A stretch of 64,000 nucleotides of DNA from positions 158,682 through 222,681 of the forward strand of contig KN805408.1 in NCBI GenBank assembly GCA_000818945.1, given 5' to 3'. This document shows positions 57,708 to 64,000 of the stretch, piece after piece; positions within the stretch are counted from its first letter, which is position 1; each line of letters opens with the position of its first letter. The notes under the pieces were generated by a model. That model searched no databases. It was not told the DNA's origin and was given only the letters and a program-made list of their open reading frames with translations. Position numbers and translations under genes: made by a program. Origin of the DNA: Schizochytrium sp. CCTCC M209059 (taxonomy: Eukaryota > Sar > Bigyra > Thraustochytrida > Thraustochytriidae).

Positions 57708-60700
57708 ATGGCGTCCATTAAAGACTGGCTCAAGCAAGTGGACGAGAGCAACAACGTGTTTTTCTACAATGCGCAGACTGGGGAAACGCAATGGGAAGCG
57801 CCTGAAGGATATATTGATACTCTTGGGAAGGATTGGGTTGAAGCTCTCGATGAATCAGGCACATTGTACTATTACAATATCATCACTGGGGAAGCATCGT
57901 GGGACCATCCTGCCAAAGATCTTGTGGCTCCTGCTGCTGCTGCTGCTGCTGTGACAGATGAAGAAACCTTGGCGGCCGCAGACGTCGCCTTTCCCGTGAA
58001 AGCAGGAGACGAAGCGCTTGCTGCTGCACAGGATCAAGCTGACGACGATGCCTCAAGTGCGGCCAAGCAAGACATGCCAGAGTGGTCGAAAGTCTTCGAC
58101 CCAAGCTCCAAGGTCTACTACTACGTCAACAATCACACGTTAGCAAGCCAATGGGACGAACCCGAAGGCTTCGAGGAAGTTGATCTTGCAAAGGTAAAGC
58201 TTTTAATGGCGCCCGAGGTTCGCGCTGCCATGCTCTTGCAGTCAGCATTCCGTGCCAAGCTTGCACGACGTGATGTTCGCGTGCAGCGCGCCAAGACAGC
58301 AGCAAACTCTACAGATGAAGTGAATGGCTGGCGAGAAATGCTGGACCCAGCTTCAGGGTTCCCATACTACTTTAACAGTGCGACGAATGAGGTCACCTGG
58401 GAAAAACCAGCTGATTTTGACAAAGTCGATGCGGACAACTCGGCACAAAAGAAAACAGACCGGATTGCGGAAGAAGAAAGAGAAAGCAAATTGGTAGCCA
58501 AGGATCAAGTCGCTTCGGGAGCAAAAGCCGAGGTACAAGCTGGCATTGATCCAAACGACGCCGAGGAATCTCCGAGTGGAGAACACGCGAGTGTGACGAA
58601 AGATCTCGGGCCCGAAGAAGTGGTCGAAGATGCATCGGAAATGCTCTCCGACGATGCGGAGACATCTCGACGCATGATCCCCGAGTGGGTTCAAGTGTTC
58701 GACCCGCAAACGAAACTGTACTACTTTTTCAACAATCACACATTTGAGAGTCAGTGGGAAGAGCCTGAAGGTTTCGAACGTCTGGATTTCTCCAAGGCCA
58801 AGCATTTGATGGCGCCCGAACTCCGTGCCGCACTGATGATGCAGTGCGCCTTTCGCTCAAAGAAGGCGCGACAGGCAATGAGAGCACAGCGTGGGCTTGT
58901 GAGCTCAAGCAAGAATCTCAACGAAATTGATGGCGAAGAGTCGAGCAATGTGTGGAAAAAGCTCGTCGATCCTAAGACAGAACTTCCATACTATTACAAT
59001 CGCGAAACGCACGAGACCACATGGGACCCTCCAGCGGAAGGAGTCGAATGTGGTGAGAAGAATTCTAAAACTGAAGCAGGGTCTCCAGACACCAACAGGA
59101 GTGGAGATACTCACATGCCAGCAGAAGGTACGACAGATAGTGAATCACCTAGCGTTGAATGGGTCGAGATTTTCGATCCCCAATCGAAGCGATACTACTT
59201 TTTCAACAATCGGACGCTCGAGACACAATGGGATGAACCTGAAGGTTTTGAGCGCTTAGATTTCTCCAAGGCAAAGGTGTTGATGGCACCCGAGCTACGC
59301 GCTGCAATCATGCTGCAATGCGCTTTTCGCTCCAAACAGGCCCGCCAAGATGTCCGCATTCAACGTGGAAAAGTGATGGCTGGCGAAAACGACGGCATGC
59401 TCTGGCAAGAATTGCACGACCCAGCATCTGGTCAGTCGTACTTTTACAACAGAGAAACGCAGGAGACAACCTGGGACAAACCGCGCGAGCTCATGACGGA
59501 GAGCGAACGCGAGCGTGCCGACGAAGCCGCCAAGGCGCCAAAGTGGTACACCGCTGTGGATACCGACAGTGGAGATGTCTATTATTTCAATACAGAAACT
59601 GAAGAGGTTTCGTGGACCAAGCCTGAGGACTTTGACGGTGATGAGACCCTGATCGCTTCTGATCAGGAAGAAAATGAACGCCTTCGGCACATTCGCCGGC
59701 GAATGGCACTCGCTGTGCAGGGCAAGCTTCGAAAGCGAACCAAAGAAATGGATGCGCGTATGAGCGTCGTTCGCGCAGAACAGGCCAAGGCCTCTGTCGT
59801 GGCCAAACATCGATGGTATGAAGTCTTTGATGAGGAGCATGGTTCGTACTATTACTACGATGTTGATACGCGAGTCACTGTCTGGGAAAAACCTGCCGAC
59901 TTTGTCATGGAGGCAAGCGATGAGTTGCTGCATGCGGCACTTCTCATGCAGGGGCTCTTTCGTGCCAAAAAGGCTCGCTCGGACGTCCGTCTCCTGCGTG
60001 CTATCGAGCTCACCAAAGATGAACCTCCGGAAAAAGAACCACAGTGGGTGAAGATCTTTGATAAGGACGCAAACACTCATTATTGGTTTCACAAGCGATT
60101 GCACGAAATCAGCTGGGAGGAGCCGCTCCAGTTAACGCTTTCACAGGGCGAGCCTGGCTCTGAACTGTCTGAAATGGATCCTGACGAATCTCCCCGGATG
60201 GAAGAAGATGATCAAGCTCTTGCTGTGACAGATGCGGAAATTGCTGCAGTGGACGACATAGACAGCAACGACGCCAAGTCTCGTCCAGATACTGATGCAG
60301 TCGAAGCAGCGGAAGCTGTGGTTACAAGCCTTCAGCAAGGGCCTCAAGGTGAACAGCCAGGGGAACAAGAACCTGCACAAGAACATGAACAAAAGGAGTC
60401 TTCACCATTACAAAAACAAGAACAGGAACAGGAACGAGAACAAGATCAACAAGAGCATCAACAACAAGAGCAACGACCTCAAGAATCCGCACAACAAGAA
60501 AGTTCGAACCCTCGCACTCGTGAGCAAGAAGAACCTTTGTCAAACGAAAAAGACAATACAAAGAGCACAGAAAATGGAGACAGCGCTAAAACAATGCGAC
60601 AGCCAGAGACAGTCTCCGACGCAGAGGATGTATCGGAAGATACCCTTGAAACCAAGGTAAATGAAGTGGCAGAAGAGGCCGAAGGAGCGGCGAGTCTTGC

Positions 60701-62120
60701 CGCTGCAGCTTCTCAGGATTCGCAAGCAAGTGACACAGCGAGCGAGACAATTGATCCAAATGACCTTGCAAGTCCTGAAGAGCGACGCGAAGCGCGTGCT
60801 CGCGTGCGAGCGCGGCGAGACGAAAAGCTTCGCAAAGCTGAAGCAAAGGCAGAGAAGAAGCGAGAAGCAAAAGTTCAAGCTCGTAAAGCACACTTGCTTT
60901 CCACACAAGCTTTGCACAAAGAAACGCGAGAAAAGGAACGAGCAGCTCATCTTGCGCAAAAGAAGATTCTCATGGAAAAGGCGGAAGCGCAGCATGAATT
61001 GGACGCGAATTCCAAGAAAGCAATCAAGAAGAAACACTTTGAAGCAGTGTTGAAAGAGAAACAAGCTGCTCAGCAAGAGCGCGCCAAGGCTCTCGCAGCC
61101 GAAAAGGCGCAGCGTGCAGTAGATCTCAAAAGCTGGACAAAACTGTATCACGACAGTGTGAGCAAGGAGCGAGCGCGTCTTGCTGCAGAACAAGATGCAA
61201 TGTGGCAGTATTGTTTGAAAGAACGAAAAAGTGCCCAAGAGAAACGCGAAGCTCGGCGCTCGACCCTTGCGCAGGACAAGGCAACGCGACAATACGCAAA
61301 TCTTTTCGAAGCTGTGCGCGCTGGCGTTGCCGATGTCTCAGTCCTCGCACCCCTGGTTCCCAAGACGGAGGATGGACTCATTGACGTCCGCGACGAATTT
61401 GGGCGCACTGTGTTGCATGAAGCGAGTTGGCTTGGATTCTCATCTGTGGCCAAAGCGTTACTCACGCTCGCCGATAAACTTACTTCGGGGGGGTCCCGTT
61501 CGCTCGTGCGGGCAATTGACTCGTGCTGCACCCTAACAACGCCACTTCACGAAGCATCGCGAGCTGGTTGGGGCGGAGATCTCATTCGCATTCTTCTTGC
61601 GGCAGGCGCAAACATTTGCGCACGCGATCATCTGGGTGATATTCCGCTGCATTGCGCTGCGCGTCACGGACACTATCCGACTATTCGCATTTTGGTCGAG
61701 GTCGAAGGCGGGCTGGAGACCCTTTTGGTCCGCAACTACAAGGGGCGAACAGCCTTGGAACAGGCGGAGATGCGCAATGATGGTCTGCTCCCCAAACGGA
61801 TCGAAGAGTTGCCCGCCGCCAGAACTAAGCGCAGGCTTGGCATCGAAACGGCCCCGGCGGAAGAACCTGCTTCGACGGAGCTCGAGAGCGGCGAAGTCTT
61901 TGTTTTTGACGGCGATCTCTCTCAGACTGTGGACATCTTGCGCACATTTCACAACGCGGCCATCGAGCAGTTCGGTCCCGAGCTCAAAGCCAAGCGAAAG
62001 CTGCATAACCGACATGGAAGTCTGGGCTCTCCCTCGCAGGCCCGTAAGTCCAAACTTCGAAGGGACAACTTCTCAATTCGCAACATGTTTCCGCAAGGTG
62101 CGTCTACCTCAAAGAAATAA
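57708..62120 (+). CDS. Protein with eleven WW domains, IQ-like helices, coiled coil and ankyrin repeats
   Basis: A 1,470-aa frame. WW domains start near residues 5, 43, 123, 205, 324, 413, 483, 563, 610, 700 and 777, each with the front Trp, a Tyr/Phe triplet and the second Trp plus Pro (for example FFYNAQTGETQWEAPEG). A helix of IQ type (LMAPELRAA...MLQCAFRSKQARQDVR) lies between WW3/4, WW5/6, WW7/8 and WW10/11, giving a repeated WW-IQ-WW module. A long Gln/Glu-rich segment (about 870-960) and a Lys/Glu/Ala coiled coil (about 1020-1190) follow. Ankyrin repeats (about 1220-1350; TVLHEASWLG, IPLHCAARHGH) and a basic tail end the protein. WW domains bind Pro-rich ligands and IQ helices bind calmodulin-like proteins. 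A scaffold role is inferred. Confidence 0.88.
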   Translation: MASIKDWLKQVDESNNVFFYNAQTGETQWEAPEGYIDTLGKDWVEALDESGTLYYYNIITGEASWDHPAKDLVAPAAAAAAVTDEETLAAADVAFPVKAGDEALAAAQDQADDDASSAAKQDMPEWSKVFDPSSKVYYYVNNHTLASQWDEPEGFEEVDLAKVKLLMAPEVRAAMLLQSAFRAKLARRDVRVQRAKTAANSTDEVNGWREMLDPASGFPYYFNSATNEVTWEKPADFDKVDADNSAQKKTDRIAEEERESKLVAKDQVASGAKAEVQAGIDPNDAEESPSGEHASVTKDLGPEEVVEDASEMLSDDAETSRRMIPEWVQVFDPQTKLYYFFNNHTFESQWEEPEGFERLDFSKAKHLMAPELRAALMMQCAFRSKKARQAMRAQRGLVSSSKNLNEIDGEESSNVWKKLVDPKTELPYYYNRETHETTWDPPAEGVECGEKNSKTEAGSPDTNRSGDTHMPAEGTTDSESPSVEWVEIFDPQSKRYYFFNNRTLETQWDEPEGFERLDFSKAKVLMAPELRAAIMLQCAFRSKQARQDVRIQRGKVMAGENDGMLWQELHDPASGQSYFYNRETQETTWDKPRELMTESERERADEAAKAPKWYTAVDTDSGDVYYFNTETEEVSWTKPEDFDGDETLIASDQEENERLRHIRRRMALAVQGKLRKRTKEMDARMSVVRAEQAKASVVAKHRWYEVFDEEHGSYYYYDVDTRVTVWEKPADFVMEASDELLHAALLMQGLFRAKKARSDVRLLRAIELTKDEPPEKEPQWVKIFDKDANTHYWFHKRLHEISWEEPLQLTLSQGEPGSELSEMDPDESPRMEEDDQALAVTDAEIAAVDDIDSNDAKSRPDTDAVEAAEAVVTSLQQGPQGEQPGEQEPAQEHEQKESSPLQKQEQEQEREQDQQEHQQQEQRPQESAQQESSNPRTREQEEPLSNEKDNTKSTENGDSAKTMRQPETVSDAEDVSEDTLETKVNEVAEEAEGAASLAAAASQDSQASDTASETIDPNDLASPEERREARARVRARRDEKLRKAEAKAEKKREAKVQARKAHLLSTQALHKETREKERAAHLAQKKILMEKAEAQHELDANSKKAIKKKHFEAVLKEKQAAQQERAKALAAEKAQRAVDLKSWTKLYHDSVSKERARLAAEQDAMWQYCLKERKSAQEKREARRSTLAQDKATRQYANLFEAVRAGVADVSVLAPLVPKTEDGLIDVRDEFGRTVLHEASWLGFSSVAKALLTLADKLTSGGSRSLVRAIDSCCTLTTPLHEASRAGWGGDLIRILLAAGANICARDHLGDIPLHCAARHGHYPTIRILVEVEGGLETLLVRNYKGRTALEQAEMRNDGLLPKRIEELPAARTKRRLGIETAPAEEPASTELESGEVFVFDGDLSQTVDILRTFHNAAIEQFGPELKAKRKLHNRHGSLGSPSQARKSKLRRDNFSIRNMFPQGASTSKK

Positions 62121-62160
62121 GTAAGATAAATAATATGAAAGTGCAGTGTGACAGCGAGAA
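62121..62160. other. 40-bp convergent spacer
   Basis: Only 40 bp separate the stop codons of two convergent genes, so their 3' untranslated regions must overlap. Confidence 0.7.
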
Positions 62161-63402
62161 TCACCAAGCCAAAGGTTCGGGCGCGAACTTGCGTGCAAGC
62201 ATCTTCGCTCGCAACAAATCTTGTTCAGAGGCAGGATCGTCGGGATCGAGTGCGAGAGCGGCCGGAAGCAAGGCGTTGCGCCACAATTGCGCATATAGGT
62301 GCACCCAGGAAAGTGCAGAGCGATCCCCAGGGCCAAGAATCTTGTTATAGACACCCGCCTGCAAAAGCTTATCGAGACGCCGGAATCGCAGCATGTGCAA
62401 AAACGCCAAAGGAAGAACGCAGGCGTTCTTTTCAAAGACAGTGTACAAATATTCGTCGTCGCTCCAAACAGGTTGCACACCGTCAAGATGAGGTGCTTGG
62501 AGCTCGATTTGATCTCCCGAGTTCGTCTCTACCTCACTCATTAACTTAATGCTTGCTTCCTCGCACCCTGCTTGGGCAGCCTGAGCCGTCGTGGCGGGCA
62601 TACCCGCGAGCCAGAGATCCGAAAGCGAGTCTGCTCCCTCCTCCGCAGCTGCTGGCTGGCCCCAGTCTCCCTGTCTCGAGAAAGCACCTAGATGCTGAAC
62701 CAGAGCGAGAAACTGCACCCAGTCAGGATGGCCGCAGGATTCGGCGGCGCGCATTCGCGAAGTTGCGCGCGCAAGACCCCCGGTACGAGAGAGCGCATCC
62801 CAAATTGAGATCGTGCAGCGGGTCGAGGAACGTGTTGCCTCTCGTTTGGCCAAAGCGTGTACGAGAGAGAGACGTTGCATCTGTGACACAAGAAAACCGC
62901 CTTGCCCTCGCAAGTTGCAGCGCATCGGTACCACACGATAGGTCTCGTCGCCATTGTAGAGCATTTTGAAGGAGCTTCCATTCGGCATATCAACAACCTC
63001 GAATCCCGCGCGTTCGTAGAGACCGACAAGTTTGCCAAAGCGAGCCATGTCTTCTTCGGCTTCGAGAAGCACGCAGCAATAGCCAAGATGGTCACGCATA
63101 AAAGCCTTGCACATTTCCAGAAGCGCAAGTGCGACATTCTGGCCGCGGAGTTTTGGGCGGACAGACACGGCCTTGATGAAACCTTGCCGCTCCTTTGCAT
63201 GGGTCGGCTCGCCTGCAGCACCGCATTCATGCAGCTGCGCCACGAGCTTGCCTTGTGCTCCGCGCTTGTCTTCATGGAACACGAGCCACTTGACCTCCCT
63301 GCCGCATTCCTGGCGCTCGACGCGAAGATTCGGAGGCAGCGCGACGGCTCCGCAGCCGGACATTTTGAGGTCGTCCTCGTAGACGTCGTCGTCCGCGCCC
63401 AT
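62161..63402 (-). CDS. GNAT-family N-acetyltransferase with long C-terminal extension
   Basis: 413 aa from the ATG at MGADDDVYEDD. Residues about 40-170 show a GNAT fold: a strand with VKWLVFHED, GFIKAVSVRPKLRGQNVALALLEMCKAF (the acetyl-CoA loop RGQNVA) and VGLYERAGFEVVDMPNG near its end. The C-terminal 230 residues are helical (AESCGHPDWVQFLALVQHLG, LHMLRFRRLDKLLQAGVY) and may be degenerate repeats or a substrate domain. The frame remains open to 63981, but that extension translates a GCT repeat and low-complexity DNA, so I reject it as coding. The substrate is unknown. Confidence 0.78.
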   Translation of the reverse strand: MGADDDVYEDDLKMSGCGAVALPPNLRVERQECGREVKWLVFHEDKRGAQGKLVAQLHECGAAGEPTHAKERQGFIKAVSVRPKLRGQNVALALLEMCKAFMRDHLGYCCVLLEAEEDMARFGKLVGLYERAGFEVVDMPNGSSFKMLYNGDETYRVVPMRCNLRGQGGFLVSQMQRLSLVHALAKREATRSSTRCTISIWDALSRTGGLARATSRMRAAESCGHPDWVQFLALVQHLGAFSRQGDWGQPAAAEEGADSLSDLWLAGMPATTAQAAQAGCEEASIKLMSEVETNSGDQIELQAPHLDGVQPVWSDDEYLYTVFEKNACVLPLAFLHMLRFRRLDKLLQAGVYNKILGPGDRSALSWVHLYAQLWRNALLPAALALDPDDPASEQDLLRAKMLARKFAPEPLAW

Positions 63403-63635
63403 GGTCGCTCGCTGCGTCTCTTCGCAGGGTGGCTCTCGCTGGCCGGCAGGCTGGCCGCGACGCCAGAGCTGTCTCGCCTCGGCCCCGCCGCGGGTCTCGC
63501 GCGCGCGGCCAAGGCGGAGCCGTCGCGGCCGCGTCCAGGTCGCGCGGCCTCGACCGACACCGGGCGCGCACCTGCCGCCGCTGCTGCCAATGTCACTGCT
63601 GCCGCTGCTGCTGCAGGTGCTGCCGCAGGTGCTGC

Positions 63636-63690
<55 letters not shown>

Positions 63691-64000
63691 GGCCGCGTCC
63701 GCTGCGCGCTCCGCGTCGAGCTCGCCGCGCGAAAGGGAATCGGGTCTGCCAGCCGCCAGGTCTCGCCCGACCCGAGACCCGAGATGGGAGATGATGGAAG
63801 GGGAAGACGGATGCTCGTTGGCAGACTGCATAGGTGGGAAGTAGTATGCAAGGCCGGGGGCGGGGTTCACGATCGTCGCCGTGGATTGCTCGTGGATCTG
63901 TTGCGCCAAGAGATAGATTGTCGAGATTAGAGGCGTGCAAGTCGGCGGGTGCACAGAGCTTTGGTTGGGGGACCAAGGCATGAAATGGGGGCGAGAATAG
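63403..64000. other. Upstream region of the GNAT gene
   Basis: 600 bp at the window edge. It is GC-rich and contains the GCT repeat and AAGTAGTATGC near 63840. No gene start is visible before the edge. Confidence 0.4.
63637..63687. repeat. (GCT)17 microsatellite
   Basis: About seventeen perfect GCT units (CAG/AGC family) with interrupted CTG triplets before it from 63598. It lies 235 bp upstream of the GNAT start, in the likely 5' untranslated or promoter region. On the minus strand it would read as poly-Ser in the rejected N-terminal extension. Confidence 0.95.

Noticed and set aside
63403..63981. 193-codon upstream extension of the GNAT protein
   Set aside because: It translates a GCT repeat into poly-Ser and other low-complexity; the GNAT domain is complete without it.

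Overview
The window reads as nuclear DNA of a protist eukaryote. Large uninterrupted reading frames alternate with genes holding one or a few short GT-AG introns. Protein families are eukaryotic throughout: separase, IMP4, ataxin-3, a Rho-GEF, an ABCG transporter and a Roco protein. A radial-spoke protein (RSPH9) and a calcyphosin-type protein imply that the organism builds a motile flagellum at some stage. The GC-rich coding style, compact genes and protein mix suggest a stramenopile, probably a labyrinthulomycete/thraustochytrid; this taxonomic call is inference, not a database result.

Layout. Positions 1-9.2 kb hold no convincing gene and are GC-rich, full of microsatellites and clusters of GATC-type tetranucleotides. 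From 9.2 to 32.8 kb almost everything is on the minus strand: a small Lys-rich protein, an LRR/coiled-coil/DH-PH Rho-GEF, a possible TIR-like protein, a zinc-ribbon protein, a giant separase carrying a SAP domain, an ABCG transporter, a TPR protein with a TIR-like N-terminus, and a penta-EF-hand protein. One small gene on the plus strand is divergent from separase. From 34 to 47.4 kb orientations alternate: a Ser-rich hypothetical, a secreted Cys-containing protein, RSPH9, an ataxin-3 deubiquitinase, nitronate monooxygenase, IMP4, a possible tiny gene, and a three-domain fusion (FSH serine hydrolase + RWD + Ygr210/YchF-like GTPase).

The centrepiece is 48.3-56.0 kb: a 25-exon plus-strand gene encoding LRR-ROC-COR-TIR (1,562 aa by my model). 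Twenty of its internal exons are exactly 84 nt (28 codons), one is 87 nt, and all 24 introns are phase 2. Each such exon is therefore one interchangeable leucine-rich repeat. The 5' part is a recent tandem amplification in which introns and most of each exon are nearly identical, while the predicted exposed beta-strand codons differ. This looks like a modular recognition receptor joined to a GTPase switch and a TIR effector.

The last 8 kb hold a fusion of a ribosomal-L9-like N-domain with a calcyphosin-like EF-hand protein, a 1,470-aa protein with 11 WW domains plus IQ-like helices and ankyrin repeats, and a GNAT acetyltransferase. A perfect 30-bp palindrome lies between the first two. Functional links are limited: RSPH9 and the calcyphosin-like protein suggest flagellar biology, and three proteins in the window carry TIR or TIR-like segments, so a loose grouping of innate-sensing genes is possible but unproven.
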